Source of the DNA: JAAYGD01 sp964428195
GTDB lineage: Bacteria; Bacillota_I; Bacilli_A; RF39; UBA660
DNA: 26,919 nucleotides
Assembly: GCA_964428195.1 (NCBI GenBank)
Contig: CAYRXC010000008.1
Location: 1 to 26,919, forward strand
Direction: 5' to 3'
Below, in pieces: positions 15,482 through 23,643 of the stretch. The position numbers and the translations under genes are program-made. How positions within the stretch are numbered: the stretch's first letter is position 1; the number at the start of each line of letters is the position of its first letter. The notes below the pieces were generated by a model, which did no database searches, had not been told where the DNA came from, and saw nothing but the letters and a program-made list of their open reading frames with translations.

Positions 15482-16021
15482 GTGATAGATGGATTAAGTT
15501 TTTCTTTTGTAAATGAGTTTAATGAAAATATAGTATGCGATATATTAAAGATAATACCTAACGAAATAGATTCGAATGAACCATATGTATTATTTAATGA
15601 TAATTTGTTGGATCAAAGTGGAGAAGAAGTATTACAATATGGAAAAGTTGTAAAAGAAAATGAAGGTTTTGTTTTAAAAAGAATTGAAGATGAAAATTTG
15701 GTTGAAAGAATAAAAGATTTATTAGTGGAAGACATCTATAAAATGGCTAATGAATTAGTTGAGTCAAATCTAGTATATATAGAGGAAACAAAAGATACAT
15801 TCGTTAGAAAAAATGACTTAGGAATTGATGTTGAATATTATATTATTGGATATTATAAAAATTATATGATATATACTGATTTAACTAACGATAAAAATGA
15901 TAATATCAATATATTCGTTGATATAAAAGAAAGTGGAGAATATAAAAGGTTAGATGAGGAATCATCTAAAAATATAGTAATCAAATTTAATAATGAAATA
16001 TTAGAAAGTTTAAAAAAATAA
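15482..16021 (+). CDS. DUF1292-like protein, two-domain form, 179 aa
   Basis: The N-terminal half (residues about 1-80) aligns along its length with the next gene: LSF, CD, PN, EPY--F-D--LD, QYGK-VKENE, VL-RI-D. The pattern resembles DUF1292 (YrzB-type) small acidic proteins. The second half (about 100-165, DLGIDVEYYIIGYYKNYMIY followed by TD) also looks like a DUF1292 unit, so this may be a tandem fusion. It is cytoplasmic, acidic, without membrane spans. I chose the GTG at 15482, preceded by GAGGAGG and in the same spacing as the next gene (AGGAGG then four A); the frame is open upstream to 15446 but only with a TTG start inside the promoter. The function of DUF1292 is unknown. It is the first gene of a four-gene operon. 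Confidence 0.78.
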   Translation: MIDGLSFSFVNEFNENIVCDILKIIPNEIDSNEPYVLFNDNLLDQSGEEVLQYGKVVKENEGFVLKRIEDENLVERIKDLLVEDIYKMANELVESNLVYIEETKDTFVRKNDLGIDVEYYIIGYYKNYMIYTDLTNDKNDNINIFVDIKESGEYKRLDEESSKNIVIKFNNEILESLKK

Positions 16022-16037
16022 TATAAAAGGAGGAAAA

Positions 16038-16337
16038 ATGTCTGAAGATTTAAGTTTTGTTGTAAAAGGTGAAAATGGTGAAGATTTTATTTGTGATGTT
16101 GTTTCAGTAGTTCCAAATGATGAGAATAATGAAGAACCATATTTGGTATTTACTGATTATTTTCTTGATGAAAACAATGAGTTCATTATGCAATATGGTA
16201 AACTGGTAAAAGAAAACGAAGAAGATGTATTAATTAGAATATTGGATCAAGAATTAATTAATAAAATAAAAGAACATTGTAAAGATGAAGTGATTTCTTA
16301 TGTCAGTCAACAAATTTTTGAGAGTATTTATGAATAA
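16038..16337 (+). CDS. DUF1292-like protein, 99 aa
   Basis: A single-domain acidic protein paralogous to the first half of its upstream neighbour. Shared features are LSF near the N-terminus, ICDVVSVVPND, EEPYLVFTDYFLDENNE and QYGKLVKENEEDVLIRI. This resembles DUF1292, a family of small proteins of unknown function widespread in Firmicutes. No membrane span. The start is ATG 16038 with AAAGGAGG four bases upstream. It follows the first paralog by 16 bases and overlaps the next gene by 8 bases (ATGAATAA), so the three are translationally coupled or co-transcribed. It may act as a partner of the membrane proteins downstream, which is inference from gene order only. Confidence 0.8.
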   Translation: MSEDLSFVVKGENGEDFICDVVSVVPNDENNEEPYLVFTDYFLDENNEFIMQYGKLVKENEEDVLIRILDQELINKIKEHCKDEVISYVSQQIFESIYE

Positions 16338-17484
16338 AAAAGAGATCAAAGAAAAGCTAACAATATGTAATGAAAAAGAAAGCGTCATATTAAGAGGACG
16401 TTTGATTTCATATATAAGACAAGAAATAAAAAATACAAAAGAACCAAAGAATAAAGTGTTATTAAGAATAGAACTCTTTGAAGAACTTAATAAGCATAAA
16501 GAAGTATTAAAAAATATAAATAAAGGCGAAACAAAAGAATTAAAAATATCAGAAAAAGTAGCTAATAAAATTAGAGGAATTTCTAATTCAATAAATATAT
16601 TTAAAGAAAAATACGATGTAATAGAAAAATTAAAAAAATCTACGTTGGGAATTGCAACTAGTAGTTTAGTAATTGGAGCATTTACAGCTATTACAACTTT
16701 ATTATCTGGTGGAGCTTTATCGATTGCAACCTTAACCTCTATACTTCCAACATTGAGTTATATTGGATTATCTAATTTAATCAAAACTCCATTTACAGAT
16801 ACTGTTTGGACAAGGTTTACAAAAAATTATGCTAATAAAGATAAGACGACAGATGAGATTATAAATTTTATTGATAAGAATATAAGAGAAAACAATGTTT
16901 TATTAGATTTATTGAATAAAAAATCTTCTATTAAAGATGATTATCAATTAGTTAATATCAACGAAGAGTTAGTTAAAGAGTTTGATAAAATTGTTGATGA
17001 ATCAGAAAATGATGAAATAAGAAGAATAATGACTTTTGAAAAGATAAACACTATGGTTGATCTAAAGAAAAACTATAATAGAATAAAAAAAGATTATATC
17101 AAAGATAGAAATCAAACGAGCAAAGAAGAATATTCGAAATTAAATAGAAAAGCTCTAGCCTTAGAGGTAGACATATTTAAAGAAAATAGTTTCATAAAAG
17201 ATGTAGGAGAACAAGTTCTAAAGAACTTTGGTATTACTACTAGTTCAATGTATCTTTCAAAGATGATTTTAAGTTCGTTTTTTCCTTCATTGAAGATGGA
17301 GAGTATGGTTGACATTCTATCTCCTTTAGTTTTTAGTTTAATAAACAATGTGGGAAATATCGGATCTATTAAAGAGAAGATTAGAATAAGTCATTCTGCT
17401 TACAATAATCAAAGTATTCAATTTTCTGACCCAGAATTGTTTGAAAAATTATCAAAACCTAACACATTAAAGATTGCTGGGTAG
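16330..17484 (+). CDS. Hypothetical membrane protein with RGR...KHKE N-terminal motif, 384 aa
   Basis: I do not recognise a family. Residues 5-60 are helical and charged with RGR at 22-24 and EELNKHKE at 51-58; the following gene has the same motif order. A hydrophobic stretch from about 107-150 (IATSSLVIGAFTAITTLLSG and onward) probably forms two membrane helices. A helical charged region follows, then weaker hydrophobic segments near 300-345. I chose ATG 16330, which overlaps the previous stop as ATGAATAA and has GAGAG upstream; an in-frame ATG at 16300 would give a 38-base overlap without a better ribosome site. It lies in the DUF1292 operon. Its small-residue-rich hairpin could insert in or deform membranes, but no function is supported. 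Confidence 0.75.
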   Translation: MNKKEIKEKLTICNEKESVILRGRLISYIRQEIKNTKEPKNKVLLRIELFEELNKHKEVLKNINKGETKELKISEKVANKIRGISNSINIFKEKYDVIEKLKKSTLGIATSSLVIGAFTAITTLLSGGALSIATLTSILPTLSYIGLSNLIKTPFTDTVWTRFTKNYANKDKTTDEIINFIDKNIRENNVLLDLLNKKSSIKDDYQLVNINEELVKEFDKIVDESENDEIRRIMTFEKINTMVDLKKNYNRIKKDYIKDRNQTSKEEYSKLNRKALALEVDIFKENSFIKDVGEQVLKNFGITTSSMYLSKMILSSFFPSLKMESMVDILSPLVFSLINNVGNIGSIKEKIRISHSAYNNQSIQFSDPELFEKLSKPNTLKIAG

Positions 17485-17502
17485 TAGAAAGGGGATAAAT
17501 AA

Positions 17503-18894
17503 ATGATAGAAGAATTAAGGAATCAATTAATTAAAATTGATGAATCAAATAATCCCTCAAAGATTACTAATGTTAGGGGAAGAACAATTGCTAAAGTAAA
17601 AAGAGAAATTGAAAGATTAAAACAAGATGAAAATAATAAGACTCAAATTAAAGATTTTGAGTTGTTCTTAGAAGAATTGATAGATAAACATAAAGAACAA
17701 ATTTCCTCTAGATATAAAGAAGAATTTATAAGAAAAGAAGCTAAGTTAAGAGCATTGGTGACAGTTCTTCCAAAAGGAATAGTTTTATCTATAAGAAAAC
17801 TAAGTACTTGTATACAAGAGTTAATTCAGTCAAAAACCAACAAAGAAAAACTATATAATTTAAAAGAAGTATTAAAATCTTTGGGATTAGTTGCAGCCAC
17901 TCCCGGAATTTTTACGGCAAAATTTGTGGTTAAGCACTGGTATATCTTTTTATTATTGTTAGGATTAAAAATTCCTAAACTTTCACAAAAAGGAAAAGAT
18001 AATAAAGAAACAGAAAGCAATGATTTTGAAGTACAACATCAAGAAGAATATGTTCTTGAGGAACAATTTAAGGAATTAAAAAGAAGAATGTTTGAGAGGG
18101 AGTATCCTTTTATTTCTAAAAAAGTACCAAAATGGGCTGAAGAATTGCCTTCTGAAATAGTATCAAAACCGAATACTCAATTTGAAGATATACTCAATGA
18201 TGATTTTGAATTTGAGTATAAATCCAATTTGCAAATGGAAACAATACCAAACACTAATTCCGAATTGGAATTAAACTCAAATATAAATGAAGGATTAGCT
18301 AAAACAGAAGGTCCGGTATTAGTATTAAAACCAAACACACAAATGGAATCAATACCTAGTGCTAATTCCGAATTAGAACTAGAAAATATTCAAGCTGATT
18401 TGGAAACTAAAATGCACATTAATAATTTGTTAGAAATATTTAAATATAATTTCAAGACTACTGTTGTTGGCGGAGATATTAAAGGTATTTATAATACTTA
18501 TGAAGATGCATTGAGTGATTTTATTTCGCAAGGATTAACAATGGATGAAGCAGTTCAACATCTAAAAGAAAATCAAGGTTCAATATCATGGATAATTGGA
18601 TCTCAAGAAAATCCTGGAGTATTTTTTAATTCTCAAGAAGAAATGATTGATTTTTTCAAGAGTGATGAATATTTAGGAATTACTTTTAAAAATAGTAGCC
18701 TTGAAAAATATGTTGAAAGTAATTATCCTATGTTGCTTCAATTAATGGAGAAACAAAAACAATTTGGAGATTTTAGTTCGTTTATTGAATATTTTAAAAA
18801 CAATATTGGAGACATGGGAAAATATGCATTTCAAATTGTTACAATATTGACATTAACTTATTTTGGAATAAATTACCCCGTTATGCAATATTAA
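17503..18894 (+). CDS. Hypothetical membrane protein with RGR...KHKE N-terminal motif and internal repeats, 463 aa
   Basis: I do not recognise a family. The N-terminus (residues 4-65) shares with the upstream gene an RGR (25-27), a basic xEI helix and LEELIDKHKE (56-65). A hydrophobic segment lies near 128-160 and another at the C-terminus (about 440-460). Between them is an acidic, Asn/Pro-rich linker (170-305) with imperfect repeats KPNTQFEDI / KPNTQMESI and METIPNTNSELEL / MESIPSANSELEL. Residues about 310-440 are compact and globular-looking, with NTYEDALSDFISQG. The start is ATG 17503, with AAAGGGG upstream. It is the last gene of the DUF1292 operon, 18 bases after the third gene, and is followed by a terminator at 18908. 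Confidence 0.75.
   Translation: MIEELRNQLIKIDESNNPSKITNVRGRTIAKVKREIERLKQDENNKTQIKDFELFLEELIDKHKEQISSRYKEEFIRKEAKLRALVTVLPKGIVLSIRKLSTCIQELIQSKTNKEKLYNLKEVLKSLGLVAATPGIFTAKFVVKHWYIFLLLLGLKIPKLSQKGKDNKETESNDFEVQHQEEYVLEEQFKELKRRMFEREYPFISKKVPKWAEELPSEIVSKPNTQFEDILNDDFEFEYKSNLQMETIPNTNSELELNSNINEGLAKTEGPVLVLKPNTQMESIPSANSELELENIQADLETKMHINNLLEIFKYNFKTTVVGGDIKGIYNTYEDALSDFISQGLTMDEAVQHLKENQGSISWIIGSQENPGVFFNSQEEMIDFFKSDEYLGITFKNSSLEKYVESNYPMLLQLMEKQKQFGDFSSFIEYFKNNIGDMGKYAFQIVTILTLTYFGINYPVMQY
18233..18381 (+). repeat. Imperfect 41-base repeat, 108 bases apart, inside the 463-aa gene
   Basis: 18233-18273 and 18341-18381 match at 34 of 41 positions by eye. The spacing is 108 bases (36 codons), keeping frame. 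It encodes QMETIPNTNSELEL and QMESIPSANSELEL in a low-complexity linker. Confidence 0.8.
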
Positions 18895-18907
18895 AAATGT
18901 TATAAAG

Positions 18908-18930
18908 AAGAGATATTTATCTCTTTTTTT
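18908..18930 (+). terminator. Terminator after the DUF1292 operon
   Basis: AAGAGAT / ATCTCTT stem with loop ATTT, then a T run to 18930. The next promoter begins after one further base. Confidence 0.85.
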
Positions 18931-18931
18931 G

Positions 18932-18940
18932 TGGTATAAT
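18932..18940 (+). promoter_or_regulatory. Extended -10 promoter (TGnTATAAT) abutting a terminator
   Basis: TGGTATAAT at 18932-18940, immediately after the terminator T run; 21 bases to the ATG at 18962. No -35 box outside the hairpin. Confidence 0.65.
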
Positions 18941-18961
18941 TTCTACTTAGCGAGGAATAAT

Positions 18962-20716
18962 ATGATAAGATTAATGAAAAATTTAAGTAAGAAAGATTGG
19001 ATATATATTTTATTGAGTGTAATATTGATTATTACACAAGTTTGGTTAGATTTAAAAATGCCTGATTTTATGTCTGAAATAATCAAATTAGTTCAAACAG
19101 AAGGATCGGGTATAAAAGAAATAATAGAACAAGGAATCTTTATGCTATTGTGTGCATTAGGAAGTTTTGCTGCTGCTGTTATAGTGGGGTATTTCTTTGC
19201 TAATGTGTCTTCTTCTTTTTCAATGAGAACAAGAAAACAACTTTTTAATAAGGTTGAAAATCTTGGAATGGAAGAAGTAAAGATGTTTAAAACTAGTAGT
19301 TTGATTACTAGAACTACAAATGATATTTCAAATGTAGAGATGGTAATTGCAATGGGAACACAGATGATTATCAAGTCTCCTATAACTGTAGTTTGGGCTA
19401 TTTCTAAGATATTGAATAAGAGTTGGAAATGGAGTGCATTAACTGGAGGATTTGTTTTATTTCTACTTATCGTTGTTGGATTATTGATTATGTTTGTACT
19501 TCCTAAATTTAAATTAATTCAAAAAAAGATTGATAAGGTGAATGAAGTAACTAGAGAAAATTTGTTGGGTATAAGGGTAGTAAGAGCTTTTAATGCTGAA
19601 GAATATCAAGAAAAGAAATTTGAAACCGTAAATAATGAATTGACTAATCTACAAATGTTTACTCAAAAGACTATGTCTATAATGCAACCAATGATGTTTT
19701 TAATAATGCATTTGTTAACTTTGTTTATTTATATAATTGGAGTACAAATAATTAATAAATCAATGATTATTGATAGACTCAATATATTTGGAGATATGAT
19801 AGTGTTTTCTACTTATGCTATTCAAATAATAATGTCATTTTTGATGTTGGCGTTTATATTTATTATTCTTCCTAGATCACAAGTAAGTGCTAAGAGAATA
19901 AATGAAGTATTAGTTTCTGATTCAAGAGTTAAAGAAGGAAATTATAAGGGAAATACTACTGATAAAGGAACAGTTGAATTTAAAAATGTATCATTTAAAT
20001 ATCCTGATGCTGAAGAATATTTATTAAAAAATATTTCTTTTAAAATCAATAAAGGAGAAACAGTTGCATTTATTGGATCTACTGGTTCGGGCAAGTCTAC
20101 TTTAATAAATTTGATACCTAGATTTTATGACGCTACCGATGGTGATGTAATAGTCGATGGAATAAATGTAAAAGAATATTCATTTGAAGCTTTATATAAT
20201 AAGCTTGGTTATGTAACACAAAAAGCAGTTATTTTTAGTGGTAGTGTAAAATATAATGTAAATTATGGAGAAAACGGAAAGAAACAAAAAAAAGATATTA
20301 AAAAAGCAATAAAGATTGCTCAAGCTCAAGATTTTATTAATAAGATGAAAGGGAAATATGAGTATAATTTAGCGGCTAATGGTACTAATCTATCTGGGGG
20401 ACAAAAGCAAAGAATATCTATTGCTAGAGCTATAGCTAGAGATCCTGAGATATTGATATTTGATGATAGTTTTTCAGCATTAGATTATAAGACAGATAAA
20501 AACTTAAGAAATGAATTAAAAGAATATACAAAAGATACTACAACTTTGATTGTAGCTACTAGAATTGGTACTATTATGAACTCTGATAAAATAATAGTAT
20601 TGGATAAAGGAGAATGTGTTGGAATAGGAACACATAAGGAATTACTAAAAAAGTGTAAAGTGTACAAAGAAATAGCATTATCACAATTGACCAAGGAGGA
20701 ACTTGAAAATGAATAA
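18962..20716 (+). CDS. ABC exporter subunit with degenerate ATPase residues, 584 aa
   Basis: The N-terminal half is a six-helix type IV exporter membrane domain; the C-terminal half is an ATPase domain with Walker A GSTGSGKST (372-380), Q-loop region GYVTQK, intact signature LSGGQ (477-481) and Walker B ending IFDDS. The catalytic glutamate is replaced by Asp (D502) and the H-loop histidine by Thr (VATR, T533). That combination marks the non-hydrolysing partner of a heterodimeric exporter, as in TM287/288 and BmrCD-like pairs. I chose ATG 18962 with GAGG upstream; a TTG at 18929 lies inside the promoter. It overlaps the next gene by 8 bases (ATGAATAA). The substrate is unknown; drugs, lipids or peptides are possible. 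Confidence 0.93.
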   Translation: MIRLMKNLSKKDWIYILLSVILIITQVWLDLKMPDFMSEIIKLVQTEGSGIKEIIEQGIFMLLCALGSFAAAVIVGYFFANVSSSFSMRTRKQLFNKVENLGMEEVKMFKTSSLITRTTNDISNVEMVIAMGTQMIIKSPITVVWAISKILNKSWKWSALTGGFVLFLLIVVGLLIMFVLPKFKLIQKKIDKVNEVTRENLLGIRVVRAFNAEEYQEKKFETVNNELTNLQMFTQKTMSIMQPMMFLIMHLLTLFIYIIGVQIINKSMIIDRLNIFGDMIVFSTYAIQIIMSFLMLAFIFIILPRSQVSAKRINEVLVSDSRVKEGNYKGNTTDKGTVEFKNVSFKYPDAEEYLLKNISFKINKGETVAFIGSTGSGKSTLINLIPRFYDATDGDVIVDGINVKEYSFEALYNKLGYVTQKAVIFSGSVKYNVNYGENGKKQKKDIKKAIKIAQAQDFINKMKGKYEYNLAANGTNLSGGQKQRISIARAIARDPEILIFDDSFSALDYKTDKNLRNELKEYTKDTTTLIVATRIGTIMNSDKIIVLDKGECVGIGTHKELLKKCKVYKEIALSQLTKEELENE

Positions 20717-23063
20717 TCAAAGAAGAAAAGGACCTCAATTCGTAAGTGCAGAAAAACCAAAGAACTTTAAATTGGCCATAATTAAATTATTTAAAAGCAT
20801 AAAGAATTATAGAGCATTGATATTAGTATCACTTGTATTAGCAATGATGGGGTCTATTATGGCTTTAATAGCACCTAATAAGTTATCTGATCTAGTAGAT
20901 GAAATATCTTCTGGTTTGGTTATTAATAGAGAAAACATAGAAATAATTAGTATGGATGTTGCTGATTCATTAAGCCAAGAGAATATTGCCAAGAATATTG
21001 AAAACATAATAGAGTTTAATTTGGATGAAGAAACTAGTAAAGCAATATTAGAATCTGATACCATTTCTGATATAGATAAGTTTAAATATAATGAAGTAAT
21101 TATGAATATTTCAAAACTAGAAAATAAAGAACAAATCGTATTTTATATTTCTAGTTTGCCAGACTCGGTACTAGATAAAATATTTACATCAAGTACATAT
21201 AATCAAGTTGAAATAAGCAGTAAAGATAAGATTGATTTTATTAAATTATTAAGTAAAGAATTTAATGAAGAAAGTATAAAAGATATTCCTGATAATATTT
21301 TATTAGCTATGCTTAATGATAGTAAAATAGCCAATAAAAAAATAAGTAGAGAAGATAAATTGGCTTTTGTAAAAGCAATGATTGGTATTAACAAAACAGC
21401 ATCAGTTAATGAATTATATGAAGGTATAGATAAATTGCCAATCAATATTAAGAGTATAATTGAACCTAAAATAGATATGGATACTATAAGAAATATTTCT
21501 ATATTTTTGATTGTTATTTATTTATTAAGTTCTTTGTTTAGTTATGTTGAATATTTTATTATGACTATAGTATCTAATAGATATGCTAGGAATTTGAGAA
21601 CAAGTATATCAAAAAAGATAAATAGATTACCTTTAAAATATTTCGATGATAATGCTACTGGAGATGTATTATCTAGAATTACAAATGATGTTGATATGAT
21701 TTCTCATTCATTAAGCCAAAGTTTAGATTCGATTGTAAGTGGAATATCATTGTTTGTGGGTGCTATTATTATGATGTTTATAACAAATTGGATTATGGCT
21801 ATAACTGCAATAGCATCATCTATTATAGGGTTTGCATTAATGGCTATTATTATGAAAAGATCTCAGAAGTACTTTTTTCAAAGGCAAGAGAGCCTTGGAA
21901 ATTTGAATGGTCATATTGAAGAAATATATTCTGGATTAACTGTTGTAAAGGCATATAATGGTAAGAATGATTCTAATGTGAAATTTGATAAGTTAAATAA
22001 AGAAGTATATGAGTCTAGTAGGAAAAGCCAATTCTTCTCTGGTTTGATGCAACCTATAATGATTTTTATTGGTAATTTTGGTTATGTTGCAGTAGTTATT
22101 GTAGGAGCCTTATTGGTATTTAATGATGCCATATCTTTTGGAATTATAGTAGCGTTCATTGTGTATGTAAGATTATTTACTCAACCAATGGCAAGAATTG
22201 CACAAGCTATGACTATGTTACAAGGAGCAGCCTCAGCAAGTGAGAGAGTATTTGATTTTTTAGAAGAAAAAGAGATGGAAATTGAAGATAATAAGACTAC
22301 TGAACTTAAAAAATCAAGATTAAAAGGAATGATTGAATTTGAAAATGTTTCTTTTGGATATTCAAAAGGTAAAAATGTGATTAAGAACTTTAGCGCTATT
22401 GCAAAACCGGGTCAAAAAATTGCTATAGTAGGTCCTACTGGTGCTGGAAAGACTACTATAGTGAATCTTCTTATGAAATTTTATGATATAAATAAAGGAG
22501 ATATAAAAATAGATGGAGTATCTATTAATGAATTAACAAGAAAAAATATTCACTCTCTATTTACCATGGTTCTTCAAGATACTTGGTTATTCAATGGAAC
22601 AATAAAGGAGAATATACTATATAATCATGATAATATTGATGACAAAAGTTTAGAAAAAATTTGTGAAACAGTTGGAATAGATCATTTTATTAGGACATTG
22701 CCTAAAGGATATGAATCTGAAATATCAGATAACGATAGTGTATCTGCTGGTCAAAGACAATTGCTTACTATAGCAAGAGGAATGGTTAAAGATGCCCCTT
22801 TATTGATATTAGATGAAGCAACAAGTAATGTTGACACAAGAACTGAAGAATTAGTTCAAAAAGCTATGGACAAGATTACAGAAGGAAGAACATCTTTTAT
22901 AATTGCACATAGATTATCTACAATAAAGAATGCAGATTTGATATTAGTTATGAAAGATGGAAATATAGTAGAACAAGGTAATCATAAGGATTTACTAAAT
23001 AAGAGAGGATTTTACTTTGAACTTTACAATTCTCAATTTAGTAAAGAAGGAATAGACTATTAA
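20709..23063 (+). CDS. ABC exporter subunit with large TM1-TM2 insertion, 784 aa
   Basis: This is the partner of the 18962 gene. The ATPase domain has Walker A GPTGAGKTT (575-583), Walker B LILDEATS with catalytic E703, and H-loop H734 (IAHRLSTI). Its signature is altered to VSAGQ (678-682). Together with the neighbour's intact LSGGQ this leaves one competent and one degenerate site, typical of heterodimers. The membrane domain is unusual: after TM1 (about 37-57) comes a hydrophilic, helical insertion of about 185 residues (70-255) before TM2 (about 263-283), expected outside the membrane. The protein is thus well above the usual ~580 residues. The start is ATG 20709 with AAGGAGG eight bases upstream; a TTG at 20703 is less likely. 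Confidence 0.93.
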   Translation: MNNQRRKGPQFVSAEKPKNFKLAIIKLFKSIKNYRALILVSLVLAMMGSIMALIAPNKLSDLVDEISSGLVINRENIEIISMDVADSLSQENIAKNIENIIEFNLDEETSKAILESDTISDIDKFKYNEVIMNISKLENKEQIVFYISSLPDSVLDKIFTSSTYNQVEISSKDKIDFIKLLSKEFNEESIKDIPDNILLAMLNDSKIANKKISREDKLAFVKAMIGINKTASVNELYEGIDKLPINIKSIIEPKIDMDTIRNISIFLIVIYLLSSLFSYVEYFIMTIVSNRYARNLRTSISKKINRLPLKYFDDNATGDVLSRITNDVDMISHSLSQSLDSIVSGISLFVGAIIMMFITNWIMAITAIASSIIGFALMAIIMKRSQKYFFQRQESLGNLNGHIEEIYSGLTVVKAYNGKNDSNVKFDKLNKEVYESSRKSQFFSGLMQPIMIFIGNFGYVAVVIVGALLVFNDAISFGIIVAFIVYVRLFTQPMARIAQAMTMLQGAASASERVFDFLEEKEMEIEDNKTTELKKSRLKGMIEFENVSFGYSKGKNVIKNFSAIAKPGQKIAIVGPTGAGKTTIVNLLMKFYDINKGDIKIDGVSINELTRKNIHSLFTMVLQDTWLFNGTIKENILYNHDNIDDKSLEKICETVGIDHFIRTLPKGYESEISDNDSVSAGQRQLLTIARGMVKDAPLLILDEATSNVDTRTEELVQKAMDKITEGRTSFIIAHRLSTIKNADLILVMKDGNIVEQGNHKDLLNKRGFYFELYNSQFSKEGIDY

Positions 23064-23078
23064 CTTTTTTAAATAATG

Positions 23079-23087
23079 TGATATAAT
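23079..23087 (+). promoter_or_regulatory. Extended -10 promoter (TGnTATAAT) for the lipoprotein pair
   Basis: TGATATAAT at 23079-23087, following a short T6 run after the ABC operon that has no clear hairpin. It is 55 bases before the ATG at 23143, the longest leader of this promoter set. Confidence 0.6.
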
Positions 23088-23142
23088 TTTAATAGTAGAT
23101 AACCAGTTTTAATACTGTTGAAAAATTAAGGAAGGAGGAGAC

Positions 23143-23604
23143 ATGAAAAAGAAAATATTAGGAATCGTTGTAGGCTTATTATTGATGTTTGTTCTTACTG
23201 GTTGTGGTAGCAAAACTGCAATTACTTTAGAAGAGTTTTCTTCGGTTGCAAAAGAAGAAGGTTATAGTATATCAGATGCTATGGATCAATTTGTTGGTAT
23301 TGATTATATGAAAAGTGCTACTGTTGCAATTACAGAAGATAATTATCAAGTTGAGTTTTATGAATTAGATGACGATACACATGCAACAGCATTCTTTAAT
23401 AATAATAAACTTAGATTTGAAGGATTAAAAGGAAATGCTTCTTTGGAATCTTCAATAGATATGGGAAACTATTCAACATATTCACTTACTAGTGATGGAC
23501 AATATATGTATTTGTCAAGAGTGGATAACACATTAGTATATGTTGATGTTAAAGAAGAATTTAAAGATGAAGTAAAAGAATTAATTGACAAATTAGGATA
23601 TTAA
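23143..23604 (+). CDS. Lipoprotein, 153 aa
   Basis: A lipoprotein signal peptide, MKKKILGIVVGLLLMFVLTGC, puts the lipidated cysteine at C21. The mature domain is alpha/beta: a helix (TLEEFSSVAKEEGYSISDAM), strands ATVAITEDNYQVEFYEL, a helix, then YSLTSDGQYMYLSRVDNTLV and VYVDVKEEFKDEVKELIDKL. The layout, a compact ~130-residue extracellular domain tracking a conserved 'ATAFFNNNK' segment, is common in uncharacterised Firmicutes lipoproteins; I do not know its function. A very strong ribosome site GGAAGGAGGAG lies before ATG 23143. A hairpin overlaps its stop, separating it from a second lipoprotein gene. Confidence 0.88.
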   Translation: MKKKILGIVVGLLLMFVLTGCGSKTAITLEEFSSVAKEEGYSISDAMDQFVGIDYMKSATVAITEDNYQVEFYELDDDTHATAFFNNNKLRFEGLKGNASLESSIDMGNYSTYSLTSDGQYMYLSRVDNTLVYVDVKEEFKDEVKELIDKLGY

Positions 23605-23627
23605 AAAGAACAATCAATGTTCTTTTT
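23603..23627 (+). terminator. Terminator or attenuator between two lipoprotein genes
   Basis: A perfect 10-bp stem AAAAAGAACA / TGTTCTTTTT with loop ATCAA, overlapping the stop codon at 23602-23604. Only five T follow the GC-containing part, and no promoter is seen before the next gene, so it may be a partial terminator. Confidence 0.7.
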
Positions 23628-23643
23628 ATTAAAAGGAGAATAT

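Noticed and set aside
23088..23142. Riboswitch or structured leader before the first lipoprotein gene
   Set aside because: The 55-base leader is short and holds only a 4-bp CAGT/ACTG pairing; no known riboswitch motif is seen.
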